DNA of 64,000 bases from the NCBI RefSeq assembly GCF_005082585.1, contig NZ_CP034855.1, positions 372,001-436,000 on the forward strand. Reading direction: 5' to 3'. The DNA comes from Buchnera aphidicola (Sitobion avenae) (lineage in GTDB: Bacteria; Pseudomonadota; Gammaproteobacteria; Enterobacterales; Enterobacteriaceae). Numbering within the stretch: position 1 is the first letter of the stretch; every line of letters starts with the position of its first letter. Shown here in pieces: positions 54,558 through 64,000 of the stretch. The translations under genes were made by a program, and so were the position numbers. The notes beneath the pieces were generated by a model. That model did no database searches, was not told the DNA's origin, and saw nothing but the letters and a program-made list of their open reading frames with translations.

Positions 54558-54986
54558 TTAAATGTTTAGCAACTGAGGACATTGTGCTGTATGTTCATGA
54601 TGTTCATTAGCAAAAACTTTTAATTTTTTAAACATAGAACGTCCTAAAGGACCTTTTGGCAACATGCCTTTCACTGCATTTTCTATTACTCTTTCTGGAT
54701 GACGAGAGATTATTTCTTCAAATCTAGATTGTTTTATACCACCTACATAACCTGTATGATGATAATAAATTTTATTAATATTTTTATTCCCTGTCACTAG
54801 TATTTTAGAGGCATTTATTACAATAATATAATCACCAGTATCAAGATGAGGAGTATATTCTACTTTATGCTTTCCTCTAAGACGAAAAGATAATACACTT
54901 GCCAACCTACCTAATATTTTATTCTTTGCATCTATATAATACCAATTTCTTTTAATATTTACTGACTTAAGTGAAAAAGTTTTCAT
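54558..54986 (-). CDS. rplM: 50S ribosomal protein L13
   Basis: L13 is an early assembly protein of the large subunit. The ATG at 54986 gives the E. coli start MKTFS and has AAGGA upstream; the longer frame would need TTG at 54992. The 142-residue product, identical in length to E. coli, has [23 protein letters not shown] and the [11 protein letters not shown] and [19 protein letters not shown] segments. Confidence 0.98.
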   Translation of the reverse strand: MKTFSLKSVNIKRNWYYIDAKNKILGRLASVLSFRLRGKHKVEYTPHLDTGDYIIVINASKILVTGNKNINKIYYHHTGYVGGIKQSRFEEIISRHPERVIENAVKGMLPKGPLGRSMFKKLKVFANEHHEHTAQCPQLLNI

Positions 54987-55213
54987 ATGCAATCCTTTTT
55001 AATATAATTATTTATATAGAAAATCATACTATGATTGACATTAATAAGATATAGTAAACATATTTTACAAAAAATATTTTTACATATATAAAATTAATTA
55101 AAACAATAATATTCAAGAAACATATATACTTTTCTATAATCATTTTATAAAAAATTTTCTAAAACACTCTATTTTATATTCAGACATATAACATCTTGCA
55201 TGAGTAATAAATT

Positions 55214-56371
55214 ATGCCTACTAAAAATTCTTTACTAATCTTTCGTAATGAAATTAACAATATTGACAAAAAAATAGTGAAATTATTAGCTGAAAGAAAA
55301 AATCTAGTATTAAAAATAGCTCAATCTAAAATAGAAAATAATCAAGCAATACGAGATATAGAACGTGAAAAAAAAATATTGCAAAAATTAATTTTTTTAG
55401 GAAAAAAAAACAATTTAACACCTGAGTATATAACTCAATTATTCCAATTAATCATTGAAGAATCTGTATCAACTCAAAAAAAGTTATTAGAAAAATTTTG
55501 CAACGATCATAAATTAATTTCTACTAATTTTTCTTTTCTTGGTCCTAAAGGTTCTTACTCTCATATTGCCGCCTGTGAATACGCAGATCGAAATTTTCAA
55601 ACATGTATTAAAAATGAATGTTCAACATTTGAAGAAGTTATTCTATCTGTAGAAAATAATCAATCAGATTATGCTGTTTTACCAATTGAAAATACCTGTT
55701 CTGGTTCTATTAATGAAGTTTTTAATCTTTTAAAAAATACTAATTTGTTTATTGTCGGGGAAATCAATATTTTTATAAATCATTGTTTACTTGCAATTGA
55801 AAATGTTGAATTACATAAAATTCAAAAAGTATATAGCCATCCTCAACCATTTCAACAATGTAGTAACTTTATTAAACAGTTTCCAGAATGGAAAATCAAA
55901 TACACTAAAAGCACGGCAGATGCAATGAAAAAAATTACTCAATATAATAAAATCACTAACGCAGTATTAGGAAGTGAAATAGGAAGTAAAATTTATGGAT
56001 TAAAAATCTTAAGAAAAAATTTATCAAATAAAGAAAAAAATATTACAAGATTTGTTATATTACATAAAAACTCTATAAAAATTTCAGAACAAATACCAAC
56101 TAAAACAACGTTAATATTTAGTACAGGACAAGAATCAGGAGCTCTAGCTAAAGTACTACTTATATTACAAGAAAAAAAACTAATTATGAAAAAATTAAGT
56201 TCTCAAACAATTTATAAAAATCCATCAGAAGAAATGTTTTATATTGATATTGAAGTCAATCTATCATCACCATTGATGCAAGATACTCTTAAAGAGATTA
56301 AGAATAATACTAAATTCATAAAAATTTTAGGCTGTTATCCTAGTGAAAATATAGTTCCAATAACACCATAA
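55214..56371 (+). CDS. pheA: Chorismate mutase/prephenate dehydratase (P-protein) PheA
   Basis: PheA converts chorismate to phenylpyruvate in two steps, the committed route to phenylalanine, a key nutrient for the aphid. The 385-residue product (E. coli 386) has the mutase domain with active-site Arg, Lys, Asp and Glu in FRNEINN, AERKNL, QSKIE and IRDIERE. The dehydratase domain has FLGPKGSYSH, PIENTCSGSINE and the NITRFV motif. The C-terminal ACT regulatory domain is altered: GALV reads GALA (309-312) and ESRP reads SSQT (329-332). No pheL leader or attenuator is visible upstream. Confidence 0.97.
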   Translation: MPTKNSLLIFRNEINNIDKKIVKLLAERKNLVLKIAQSKIENNQAIRDIEREKKILQKLIFLGKKNNLTPEYITQLFQLIIEESVSTQKKLLEKFCNDHKLISTNFSFLGPKGSYSHIAACEYADRNFQTCIKNECSTFEEVILSVENNQSDYAVLPIENTCSGSINEVFNLLKNTNLFIVGEINIFINHCLLAIENVELHKIQKVYSHPQPFQQCSNFIKQFPEWKIKYTKSTADAMKKITQYNKITNAVLGSEIGSKIYGLKILRKNLSNKEKNITRFVILHKNSIKISEQIPTKTTLIFSTGQESGALAKVLLILQEKKLIMKKLSSQTIYKNPSEEMFYIDIEVNLSSPLMQDTLKEIKNNTKFIKILGCYPSENIVPITP

Positions 56372-56447
56372 AAATTTTATTTTTTTAAATAAAATATAAT
56401 TCTTATCTTCGATAAGATATCAAGAAATTTAATGTAGGCAATAAATA

Positions 56448-57803
56448 ATGTTTAATAATTTAACTCAACGTTTATCACATAGTTTAAAAAAGATCATCAA
56501 TAAAGGAAGACTTACAGAAGAAAATATTAAAGACACTATAAGAGAAGTTCGAAAAGCATTATTAGAAGCAGACGTAACATTATCAGTAGTAAAAAGATTT
56601 ATAGAAAACGTTAAACAAAAATCAATTGGACATCAAATAAATAAAAGTTTAACTCCTGGACAAGAATTTATAAAAATAGTTAAACAAGAATTAATACTTG
56701 CAATGGGTGAAAAAAATAACCATCTAAATTTATCTATTGAACCACCAGCAATTATATTAGTAGTTGGTTTGCAAGGATCTGGAAAAACTACTAGTTTGGC
56801 AAAAATAGGCCTATGGATTAAAGAGAAACACAAAAAAAAAATATTAATGGTATCTGCTGATATTTATCGTGCAGCTGCTATTACACAACTTCAAATATTA
56901 TCTCAGAAAATTAAAGTCGATTTTTTTTCATCTAATGAAAACCAAACACCAATAGAAATCATTACACAAGCAATACAATATGCAAAATTGAAATTATATG
57001 ATGTTTTACTAATTGATACAGCTGGACGTTTGCATATTGATGAAATAATGATGGATGAAATTAAGCAAATACAAAATGAATCAAAACCTATTGAAACACT
57101 ATTAATAGTTGATTCAATGATGGGTCAAGATGCAATAAACATGGCAAAAATATTTAATGATGATCTATTAATATCTGGTATAGTATTAACTAAAACAGAT
57201 GGTGATTCTAGAAGCGGAATTGCTTTATCTATGCGATACATCACTGGAAAACCTATTAAATTTATAGGAACAGGAGAAAAAATAACATCTTTAGAAGCAT
57301 TTTATCCTAAAAAAATAGTTGATAGAATTCTAGGAATGAACGATGTTATGTCTTTAATTGAAGACATTCAAGAAAAAGTAGATAGAACACAGATTCAAAA
57401 ACTGACTAAAAAATTAAAACAAGGTCATGATTTTAATTTAAATGACTTTTTAACACAAATTAAACAAATGAAAAAAATAGGAGGTTTAAATTACTTTTTA
57501 GATAAATTTCCTACGAATCATCAATTATCTCATAATATATCATTATTAAATACAGATAAAAATACATTAAAAAAAACAGAAGCGATGATATATTCTATGA
57601 CACCTAGAGAAAGAGCAATACCAACGATTATAAAAGGTTCAAGAAAACGTAGAATAGCTTTAGGGTCTGGAACCCAAATACAAGATGTAAATAAATTATT
57701 AAAAAATTTTGATGACATACGAAGAATTATGCGAAAAATTAAAACTAACGGGATAGCTAAAGTAATACGAGGGATCAAAAATATGCTACCTAAAAAATTT
57801 TAA
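56448..57803 (+). CDS. ffh: Signal recognition particle protein Ffh
   Basis: Ffh with 4.5S RNA delivers inner-membrane proteins to SecYEG. The 451-residue product (E. coli 453) has the N domain, then the G domain with VGLQGSGKTTSLAKIG, DTAGR and TKTDGDSRSG. A Met-rich M domain with the RNA-binding segment GSRKRRIALGSGTQIQDVN is near the C terminus. It lies 76 bp after pheA and upstream of rpsP, close to the E. coli ffh-rpsP neighbourhood. Confidence 0.97.
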   Translation: MFNNLTQRLSHSLKKIINKGRLTEENIKDTIREVRKALLEADVTLSVVKRFIENVKQKSIGHQINKSLTPGQEFIKIVKQELILAMGEKNNHLNLSIEPPAIILVVGLQGSGKTTSLAKIGLWIKEKHKKKILMVSADIYRAAAITQLQILSQKIKVDFFSSNENQTPIEIITQAIQYAKLKLYDVLLIDTAGRLHIDEIMMDEIKQIQNESKPIETLLIVDSMMGQDAINMAKIFNDDLLISGIVLTKTDGDSRSGIALSMRYITGKPIKFIGTGEKITSLEAFYPKKIVDRILGMNDVMSLIEDIQEKVDRTQIQKLTKKLKQGHDFNLNDFLTQIKQMKKIGGLNYFLDKFPTNHQLSHNISLLNTDKNTLKKTEAMIYSMTPRERAIPTIIKGSRKRRIALGSGTQIQDVNKLLKNFDDIRRIMRKIKTNGIAKVIRGIKNMLPKKF

Positions 57804-57933
57804 AAAACTACGTTGAAAAAATATAGATTTATTAGATTTTTTATCTTTTTTGAAATATAAAAAGTACAAATCTGTTTTTTAATTTGCTTGCAAAAACTTT
57901 ATTCAATTCAATTAATTTTAAGAAGAACTAAAA

Positions 57934-58182
57934 ATGGTAAAAATTCGTTTATCTAGATATGGGACAAAAAAACGTCCTTTTTATAAGATGGTAGTAGCCG
58001 ATAGTCGTTTTTCTAGAAATGGTCGTTTTATTGAACGTCTAGGATATTTTAATCCTATTGCTAAAGGAAAATCTGAAATATTGAAATTAGACTTAGAGCG
58101 CATTGAATATTGGAAAAATCAAGGAGCTCAAATGTCAGAAAGAACAAAAACACTGATAAAACTATTAAACAAAAAGAGGTAA
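57934..58182 (+). CDS. rpsP: 30S ribosomal protein S16
   Basis: S16 is essential for 30S assembly. The 82-residue product, the same length as E. coli, begins [25 protein letters not shown] and has [16 protein letters not shown]. It leads the rpsP-rimM-trmD-rplS operon. The rimM ribosome-binding site overlaps its last codons. Confidence 0.98.
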   Translation: MVKIRLSRYGTKKRPFYKMVVADSRFSRNGRFIERLGYFNPIAKGKSEILKLDLERIEYWKNQGAQMSERTKTLIKLLNKKR

Positions 58183-58186
58183 GATT

Positions 58187-58723
58187 ATAAATATTAGTAC
58201 TAATATACCAGAAAAACCACTATTAATTGGAAAAGTTGGAAAATCTTATGGAATATTAGGCTGGATAAATATATTTTCTTTTACAGAAAAACAAGAAAAA
58301 ATATTTAATTATCTTCCATGGTTTTTTCTAAAAGAAAAAAAATGGACTAGTATTCAAATTACAAATTGGAAAAAACATAAAAATAATTTTATTATCCATG
58401 TAAAAGGGATTTCTGATCGTTCAATCATTAGTCAGTTTACTAATTCAGATATAATAATCAGCAAGTCTTCATTACCTTTGTTAAAAAAAGATAATTACTA
58501 TTGGAATGATCTTATCAACTACAAAGTATTTAATGTAAATCAACGTTATTTAGGAACAGTAATTGATTTAATAAGGACAAAGAATAATGACATTCTTGTA
58601 TTAAAAAATAAATTAAAAACATCTGAAAAAAGTATATTAATTCCATTCATCGAGAAGATAATAATAAAAAATGTAAATACTAATAATAAATTTATATTAG
58701 TTCAGTGGAACGAAATCATATAA
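58187..58723 (+). CDS. rimM: 16S rRNA processing protein RimM, non-standard start codon (ATA or ATT)
   Basis: RimM binds S19 and matures the 30S head. The frame from 58187 gives 178 residues (E. coli 182) that align throughout: LLIGKVGKSYGILGWINIFS, YLPWFF, YYWNDLI, YLGTVIDLI, LIPFIEKIIIKNV. Between the rpsP stop and these conserved residues there is no in-frame ATG, GTG, TTG or CTG. The only early initiator-like codons are ATT at 58184 and ATA at 58187, placed 4 and 7 bases after an AGAGG (58175-58179). The first in-frame TTG (58478) would delete half the protein. It lies between rpsP and trmD, as in E. coli. Confidence 0.88.
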   Translation: MNISTNIPEKPLLIGKVGKSYGILGWINIFSFTEKQEKIFNYLPWFFLKEKKWTSIQITNWKKHKNNFIIHVKGISDRSIISQFTNSDIIISKSSLPLLKKDNYYWNDLINYKVFNVNQRYLGTVIDLIRTKNNDILVLKNKLKTSEKSILIPFIEKIIIKNVNTNNKFILVQWNEII

Positions 58724-58728
58724 TCTCA

Positions 58729-59502
58729 ATGAAAAAACAACATAATACTATAATATGGTTTGATATCATTACTATCTTCCCAGAAATGTTCCGTGCAATT
58801 AGTGATTTTGGCATAATTGGACATGCAATTAAAAAAAAAATTATTGATGTTAATTTTTTTAATCCAAGAAATTTTGCTGAAAATAAGTATAAATCTGTAG
58901 ATGATCGTCCTTATGGAGGAGGACCAGGAATGTTGATGAGTTTTAAACCACTATATTTAGCCATTCAAAAATCAAAATCTATCTTAAAAGATGCAACAGT
59001 TATTTACTTAACTCCTCAAGGTAAAGAATTGCAACAAAATGATTTAAAAAAATTAATTTCAAAAAAAAAAATTATTTTTATATGTGGTAGATATGAAGGA
59101 ATAGATCAACGAATTATTGATAATCAAGTAGACGAAGAATGGTCTATTGGAAATTATATACTTACTGGGGGAGAATTAGCCGCCATGGTTATGATTGACG
59201 CTATTTCTCGATTAATTCCAGGTGTTATTAAATCAAAAAAATCAATAGAAGAGGATTCTTTTTCCAATAATTTACTTGATTACCCCAATTATACTCGACC
59301 TAAAATGATACAAAAAATGTCAGTTCCTGAACTGTTGTTATCAGGAAATCACGATCAAATCCGTACCTGGCGTTTAAAACAAGCACTTGGAACAACATGG
59401 ATTAAACGTCCAGATCTTTTAGAAAAAAAACTATTAACACTAGAAGAAAAAATTCTGCTAGCTGAATTTAAAAAAAAATTTAGAGAAAAAAATAATTGTT
59501 AA
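58729..59502 (+). CDS. trmD: tRNA (guanine37-N1)-methyltransferase TrmD
   Basis: TrmD methylates G37 next to the anticodon, preventing frameshifts. The ATG at 58729, just after the rimM stop, is preferred; a longer frame overlaps rimM. The 257-residue product (E. coli 255) is a SPOUT enzyme: [43 protein letters not shown] and the knot sequence [21 protein letters not shown]. It is followed by rplS after 32 bp. Confidence 0.97.
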   Translation: MKKQHNTIIWFDIITIFPEMFRAISDFGIIGHAIKKKIIDVNFFNPRNFAENKYKSVDDRPYGGGPGMLMSFKPLYLAIQKSKSILKDATVIYLTPQGKELQQNDLKKLISKKKIIFICGRYEGIDQRIIDNQVDEEWSIGNYILTGGELAAMVMIDAISRLIPGVIKSKKSIEEDSFSNNLLDYPNYTRPKMIQKMSVPELLLSGNHDQIRTWRLKQALGTTWIKRPDLLEKKLLTLEEKILLAEFKKKFREKNNC

Positions 59503-59534
59503 TTTTTTTAATTGTCTCAATCAATAGGAAAATT

Positions 59535-59882
59535 ATGTTTAATATAATTCAAGAAGTAGAAAAAGAACAAATGAAAACAAACATACCTATTTTTAGACCC
59601 GGAGATACTGTAGAAGTAAAAGTTTGGGTAATTGAAGGTTCTAAAAAACGTCTGCAATCTTTTGAAGGAATAGTGATAGCAATAAAAAATCGTTATTTGA
59701 ATTCATCTTTTACTGTACGTAAAATATCTAATGGAGAAGGCATTGAACGAGTTTTTCAAACACATTCTCATAGTATTAATGAAATTCTTATTAAAAGAAA
59801 AGGTTTAGTAAGAAAAGCGAAATTATATTATTTACGAACTCGAACTGGTAAAGCCGCTCGTATTAAAGAAAGACTAAATTAA
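59535..59882 (+). CDS. rplS: 50S ribosomal protein L19
   Basis: L19 lies at the 30S-50S interface. The ATG at 59535 follows AGGAA at a proper distance and gives [14 protein letters not shown], the E. coli-like start; an earlier frame start overlaps trmD. The 115-residue product, the same length as E. coli, has [20 protein letters not shown] and the end [17 protein letters not shown] strong terminator follows, ending the operon. Confidence 0.98.
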   Translation: MFNIIQEVEKEQMKTNIPIFRPGDTVEVKVWVIEGSKKRLQSFEGIVIAIKNRYLNSSFTVRKISNGEGIERVFQTHSHSINEILIKRKGLVRKAKLYYLRTRTGKAARIKERLN

Positions 59883-59889
59883 TTTTAAC

Positions 59890-59919
59890 ATGCAGTCACG
59901 ACATAATTCTTGACTGCAT
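59890..59919 (+). terminator. Terminator of the rpsP-rimM-trmD-rplS operon
   Basis: A perfect 9-bp stem ATGCAGTCA/TGACTGCAT (59890-59898, 59911-59919) with a 12-nt loop, 8 bp after the rplS stop, followed by the T/A-rich TATTATTTAT. The G+C content of the stem stands out. It also lies between convergent rplS and tldD. Confidence 0.85.
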
Positions 59920-59966
59920 TATTATTTATAGTACATGCATTACATTGATTTTTTATCTTGAAAAAC

Positions 59967-61418
59967 TTATACAGTCCCACCTACAGTCAAATTTTCTAAT
60001 TTCATAGATGGCTGACCTATTCCTACTGGAATATTTTGACCATCTTTCCCACAAATACCCATTCCTTGATCCATTGTCAAATCATCACCTACCATTGATA
60101 TTTGTTGCATAACTTCCAAACCTGAACCTATGAGAGTAGTATTTTTAATTGGGCTAACAATTTTCCCTTTTTTTATTAAATATGCTTCTGATGTAGAAAA
60201 TACAAATTTTCCAGAAGTGATGTCAACTTGACCTCCAGAAAAATTTACAGCATATATCCCATAGTCAACACTTCTAATTATATCTTCTATTTTAGATTTT
60301 CCAGACAACATATAAGTATTAGTCATACGAGGCATTGGTAAGCATGCATAAGATTCACGACGTCCATTTCCAGTAGACTCCATTCCCATTAAACGTGCAT
60401 TAAGTTTATCTTGCATATACTTTTTTAATATACCATTTTCAATTAAAATATTATATTGACCCGGAGTACCTTCATCATCAATATTTAATGAACCACGTTG
60501 ATCTTTAATTGTTCCATCATCAATAATAGTACACAATTCCGAAGCAACTTTTTTGCCAATCATATTAGTAAATATCGAAGTGCCTCTTCTATTAAAATCA
60601 CCTTCTAAACCATGACCTACTGCTTCATGTAATAAAACACCCGGCCATCCAGATCCCAAAACCACTGGAAACGTTCCGGAAGGAGCTTCTTTTGAAGATA
60701 AATTCAATAAAGCTATACGCACAGCTTCTCTACACCAATAGTCAATTCTAATTTCTTTTGAAGAATCATCTTTATTTAAAAAAAAATTATAATTAGTACG
60801 ACTTCCTCCCCCACTGCGACCACATTCTCTCTTGCTATGATCTTCCACTAAAACACTAATAGAGAATTGTACTGATGGTCTTATATCTGAAACTAAACTT
60901 CCATCAGTAGAAGCGATTAAAATTTGTTCATATGATCCTGTTAGAGTTGCATTCACTTCTACAACGCGTTGATCAAGATTTCGTGTTATATGATCTGCTC
61001 TATAAAGCAGATCAATCTTTTCTCCAGAAGAGAATATATCTAAAGGATTAATAGCACTATAAAAAGGCTTTATCTTTTTTTGCGATAAAGTTTTTATTTT
61101 TCCTGTGCCTTTTGTAGAAATAATACTAGATGCTTTTTTGGTACTTTGTCTTAAAGATTCTATTGATATTTGATCTGCATATGCAAATCCTGTACTTTCT
61201 CCTTGGACAGCTCTGACACCAATACCATGATCAGAATGATAACTTCCTTTTTTTATGATGCTATTCTCTAGTGACCAAGACTCATTAATATGAGATTGAA
61301 AATAAAAATCTCCATAATCTAATTTGCGTGTGCATAGTTCTTCTAAGGAAACAAAAATATCTTCATGATTTATTTTATTTGCAGTTAACAAAGATTCAGT
61401 AACCAATTCAAATGTCAT
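59967..61418 (-). CDS. tldD: Metalloprotease TldD
   Basis: TldD with TldE forms a zinc protease that degrades unfolded peptides and matures some bacteriocins. The 483-residue product (E. coli 481) has the zinc motif [16 protein letters not shown] near residue 262. The conserved [12 protein letters not shown] block follows, and the C-terminal [16 protein letters not shown]. The partner gene (tldE/pmbA) is not in this window. It is convergent with rplS and divergent from aroQ. Confidence 0.95.
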   Translation of the reverse strand: MTFELVTESLLTANKINHEDIFVSLEELCTRKLDYGDFYFQSHINESWSLENSIIKKGSYHSDHGIGVRAVQGESTGFAYADQISIESLRQSTKKASSIISTKGTGKIKTLSQKKIKPFYSAINPLDIFSSGEKIDLLYRADHITRNLDQRVVEVNATLTGSYEQILIASTDGSLVSDIRPSVQFSISVLVEDHSKRECGRSGGGSRTNYNFFLNKDDSSKEIRIDYWCREAVRIALLNLSSKEAPSGTFPVVLGSGWPGVLLHEAVGHGLEGDFNRRGTSIFTNMIGKKVASELCTIIDDGTIKDQRGSLNIDDEGTPGQYNILIENGILKKYMQDKLNARLMGMESTGNGRRESYACLPMPRMTNTYMLSGKSKIEDIIRSVDYGIYAVNFSGGQVDITSGKFVFSTSEAYLIKKGKIVSPIKNTTLIGSGLEVMQQISMVGDDLTMDQGMGICGKDGQNIPVGIGQPSMKLENLTVGGTV

Positions 61419-61554
61419 TTAAACTCACTTATTTTATGATAGTATTATAAATACATCTTATAAAAGATAATATAAAAAATAAAAAACATTATATAATGTT
61501 TTTTTAGAAATTACAGTTTAGTTTTTTAGTATATAATTATTTAAAGAGATTAAT

Positions 61555-62007
61555 ATGAAGAACATTATAAATGTATTATTAATAAATGGACCTAATTTAA
61601 ATCTTTTAGGAACAAGAGAAACTGAAATTTATGGCAATAGCACTTTAAGTGATTTATTAAAAAGTTTAGAGATGCAAGCAAAGGAGCTGAATATATCATT
61701 ACATCATATACAATCCAATGCAGAACATGTATTAATTGATAAAATTCATTCTTCAAAAAATAATATTAATTATATAATTATTAATCCAGCTGCATTTACT
61801 CATACTAGTATAGCTATTAGAGATGCATTAATTGCAGTCGATATCCCTTTTATTGAAGTTCATATTTCAAATATTTACTCTCGAGAAAATTTTCGTTCTC
61901 ATTCATGGTTATCTGATATTTCTAAAGGTGTAATTTGCGGATTAGGTTTAGATGGTTACTATTGGGCACTAAAGACAATATCTAATAGACTTGCTAGTTT
62001 AAAATAA
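61555..62007 (+). CDS. aroQ: 3-Dehydroquinate dehydratase, type II
   Basis: AroQ makes 3-dehydroshikimate in the shikimate pathway, feeding chorismate to PheA and other aromatic synthesis for the host. The 150-residue product is type [17 protein letters not shown], catalytic Tyr in EIYGN near residue 24, [29 protein letters not shown], and catalytic His in [11 protein letters not shown] near 102. The family is unrelated to the type I AroD enzyme of E. coli K-12. accB/accC, which usually follow aroQ, are missing and fis comes next on the other strand. Confidence 0.96.
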   Translation: MKNIINVLLINGPNLNLLGTRETEIYGNSTLSDLLKSLEMQAKELNISLHHIQSNAEHVLIDKIHSSKNNINYIIINPAAFTHTSIAIRDALIAVDIPFIEVHISNIYSRENFRSHSWLSDISKGVICGLGLDGYYWALKTISNRLASLK

Positions 62008-62081
62008 TAAATTTAATAAATACAGAGGCTCTTTAAAAATTTAAAAAACTATAAAAAATATTTTGTATTATCAATATAATT

Positions 62082-62120
62082 TTGCACTCTCTTAATTTTT
62101 TATTCAAATAGAAAGTGCAA
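62082..62120. terminator. Hairpin between convergent aroQ and fis
   Basis: Arms TTGCACT (62082-62088) and AGTGCAA (62114-62120) pair perfectly, extended after one mismatch by TCT/AGA (62090-62092, 62110-62112), with a T-rich loop. It lies 74 bp after aroQ and 28 bp past the fis stop. No clean U tail follows on either strand, so terminator function is tentative. Confidence 0.5.
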
Positions 62121-62147
62121 TAAAAAAATAAAAAATCTTTAAAATAA

Positions 62148-62444
62148 TTAATTCATGTTATATTTTTTTAGTTTTTTGCGTAACGTACTACGATTTATTC
62201 CCATCATTAAAGCAGCACGTGTTTGATTTCCTCTGGTATGCTGCATTACCATGTCCAAGAGCGGTTGTTCTAATTCAGCTAAAGCTAATTCATATAGATT
62301 GTTTATATTTTTACCATTTAAATTTAATAAATAATATTTTAAAGATTTTTTAACTAATTCACGCAAAGGTTGTGTTATATTTTTATCTTTAGAATCTGTA
62401 GTAGATAAAACTAAAAATTCAGTATTTATTTTTTTTTCTAACAT
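62148..62444 (-). CDS. fis: DNA-binding nucleoid protein Fis
   Basis: Fis bends DNA and controls rRNA promoters, supercoiling and recombination. The 98-residue product has exactly the E. coli length. The C-terminal helix-turn-helix is nearly identical to E. coli ([36 protein letters not shown]), while the N-terminal beta-hairpin arm (1-30) diverges. In E. coli dusB precedes fis in an operon; here dusB is gone and rluD is 145 bp upstream, so fis has its own spacer. Confidence 0.97.
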   Translation of the reverse strand: MLEKKINTEFLVLSTTDSKDKNITQPLRELVKKSLKYYLLNLNGKNINNLYELALAELEQPLLDMVMQHTRGNQTRAALMMGINRSTLRKKLKKYNMN

Positions 62445-62589
62445 AATACTATCAACTCTTGATTTTTTATATTGTATATATTTTTTAAGAAAATTTATTC
62501 TTGAAAAGAAATAAATTATTTATTAAAAAATATATTTAAAACACTTTATTATATACATAATATATTCTATTAAATATAAAAAAAATATT

Positions 62590-63528
62590 TTATATTTGCA
62601 AAATAAGTTTTTTCATGTCTTTAGGAAGAGGTATTGTCCAAGATACTAAACTTTTAGTAGTAGGATGATGAAAAGAAAGATGGCTGGCATGTAATGCTTG
62701 TCGGGGAAATTTATGTATTTTATTAATATTGCTATCTTTGATATAATTCATTTGAATATTAGAACCTCCATAAAAAGGATCTCCTACTAATGGATATTTA
62801 ATGTATAACATATGAACACGAATTTGATGTGTGCGTCCTGTTTCTAATCTTATTTGGATATGAGTATAAAATTTAAAACGTTTTATTATTTTATAATGCG
62901 TAACTGCTTGTTTTCCTAAATGATGAACCATCATGCAAGTTCTTTTAGTTTGATGACGCATTATAGGTGCATTTATACTTCCACCTGAAATCATTCTTCC
63001 TTTAACAACTCCTTCATATATGCGTGTAATTTTTCTCTTTTTCAATAATTCCAATAAATAATTATAGGAAAAAATAGTTTTGGCAATGACCATTAATCCA
63101 CTGGTATCTTTGTCCAAACGATGGACTATACCTGCACGGGGTAAATTTTTTATATTCGCATAATGATATATTAGACCGTTCAAAACGGTTCCTGTTTGAT
63201 TGCCGGAACCTGGATGAACAACTAAACCAGAAGGTTTATTAATTACTAATATATCATGATCTTCATATACAGTATTCAAGAAAATATTTTCAGGAATATT
63301 GAATAATAAATCTTTATCAAAAGGATGAATAGTAAGAGTTTCTCCTCCTAATATTTTTTTGTCAGGTTGATTCACAATTCTATGATTGACATATACTTGA
63401 TTTGTAATAATTAACTGTTTTAAGTAAGAACGAGAATATTGTTTAAATAACTTAGATAAAACTAGATCTAATCTTTTTCCTGATAGAGAAAAACATGATA
63501 CCAGAGCACTTAATTCTATTTTTTTCAA
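62590..63528 (-). CDS. rluD: 23S rRNA pseudouridine synthase RluD
   Basis: RluD makes pseudouridines 1911, 1915 and 1917 in helix 69 of 23S rRNA, needed for ribosome recycling. The 312-residue product (E. coli 326) has an S4 domain (about 15-75, KRLDLVLSKLF and VNHRIVNQP). The catalytic motif GIVHRLDKDTSGLMVIAK is near residue 138 and LETGRTHQIRVHM near 225. Divergent arrangement with bamD, as in E. coli, distinguishes it from RluC. Confidence 0.94.
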   Translation of the reverse strand: MKKIELSALVSCFSLSGKRLDLVLSKLFKQYSRSYLKQLIITNQVYVNHRIVNQPDKKILGGETLTIHPFDKDLLFNIPENIFLNTVYEDHDILVINKPSGLVVHPGSGNQTGTVLNGLIYHYANIKNLPRAGIVHRLDKDTSGLMVIAKTIFSYNYLLELLKKRKITRIYEGVVKGRMISGGSINAPIMRHQTKRTCMMVHHLGKQAVTHYKIIKRFKFYTHIQIRLETGRTHQIRVHMLYIKYPLVGDPFYGGSNIQMNYIKDSNINKIHKFPRQALHASHLSFHHPTTKSLVSWTIPLPKDMKKLILQI

Positions 63529-63672
63529 TATAGTTACTCCTACACACTTAAATAATTTTTTTATAACTTAAAAACTGAATCTTTAATATTCATAGAGTAT
63601 GATATTCTATATAATTACAAATACAAACATTTTTAATAAATAATCTTATTAATTTAAACTGAATATATAATA

Positions 63673-64000
63673 ATGAAAAAAAAGAACAGTATTATATTTA
63701 TTTTTATGATTTTATTCTTAAGCTCAATAGTACATTCTAAATCTTTAAAAAATTTTCATTTTATGAAAATATACACTCTCTATGAAGAATCTAAAAAAGA
63801 GTTGAGAAAAGAACATTTTGATAATGCAATATCTATATTAGAAAAAATAAAAAAAAATAATATTGCTAATATTAAAAATGATAAAATTCAAATGCATTTA
63901 ATTTACGCTTATTACAAGAATTTAAATTTCAATACAGCTCTTAAAAATACAGAAGAATTTATACGTTTTTATCCAAAACACCCGAATATAGATTATGTCA
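63673..64000 (+). CDS. bamD: Outer membrane assembly factor BamD, N-terminal part, no lipobox
   Basis: BamD is the essential lipoprotein of the BAM complex that inserts beta-barrel proteins such as the porin in this window. The 109 residues visible align with E. coli BamD over the first TPR repeats: IYTLYEESKKEL, IQMHLIYAYYKN and FIRFYPKHPNIDYV. The gene runs off the window end. The N terminus is a hydrophobic signal (MKKKNSIIFIFMILFLSSIVHS), but there is no cysteine anywhere in the visible part, so lipid attachment at the usual position cannot occur. It is divergent from rluD, as in E. coli. Confidence 0.93.
   Translation, partial: MKKKNSIIFIFMILFLSSIVHSKSLKNFHFMKIYTLYEESKKELRKEHFDNAISILEKIKKNNIANIKNDKIQMHLIYAYYKNLNFNTALKNTEEFIRFYPKHPNIDYV

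Noticed and set aside
58478-58723. 81-residue protein starting at TTG
   Set aside because: It is the second half of RimM; the conserved frame continues upstream to 58187.

Overview
The window is a piece of the reduced chromosome of an aphid endosymbiont, almost certainly Buchnera aphidicola. The base composition is extremely A+T-rich and the proteins are rich in Lys, Asn and Ile. Nearly every gene is an orthologue of a single-copy Escherichia coli gene in E. coli-like order, with neighbouring genes deleted and replaced by short eroded spacers. I see no insertion sequence, prophage, CRISPR array, toxin or resistance gene, and no clear horizontal transfer. I cannot name the aphid host.

Layout. 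1-4411: end of flgG, then flgH, flgI, a short flgJ and flgK (flagellar rod, rings and hook junction), ending in a terminator beside a perfect 89-bp tandem duplication. 4510-8670: rne (RNase E, minus), rluC, rpmF. 8979-15412: fabD-fabG-acpP, tmk-holB-ycfH, ptsG, hinT. 15916-19973 (minus): porin, asnS, pncB. 20240-25279: pyrD, rlmL, uup. 25391-30861 (minus): trhO, valS, pepA. 31126-34087: argI, pyrB-pyrI, ridA. 34175-50162 (minus): deaD, pnp, rpsO, truB, rbfA, infB, nusA, tRNA-Leu(GAG), secG, glmM, ftsH, rlmE, greA. 50667-54081: ibaG, murA, rplU-rpmA, obgE. 54145-54986 (minus): rplM-rpsI. 55214-59882: pheA, ffh, rpsP-rimM-trmD-rplS. 59967-64000: tldD, aroQ, fis, rluD and the start of bamD.

Functionally this is an information-processing core (ribosomal proteins, rRNA and tRNA modification, initiation, RNA decay, protein export) plus symbiosis-relevant metabolism. 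pheA and aroQ serve phenylalanine supply. argI and pyrB/I share carbamoyl phosphate, and pyrD continues pyrimidine synthesis. ptsG imports host glucose, and murA and glmM feed a minimal cell wall. Flagellar export and hook genes persist although flgL is absent from its usual place after flgK.

No new multi-gene system is visible. The best leads are small: a conserved G+C-richer leader with two short ORFs upstream of deaD; the exact 89-bp duplication at the end of flgK; a full-length rimM with no ATG/GTG/TTG start; a bamD without the lipobox cysteine; a PheA with an altered feedback site; and derived residues in HinT, GlmM and thymidylate kinase. Comparisons with E. coli proteins are from memory, not from a search.
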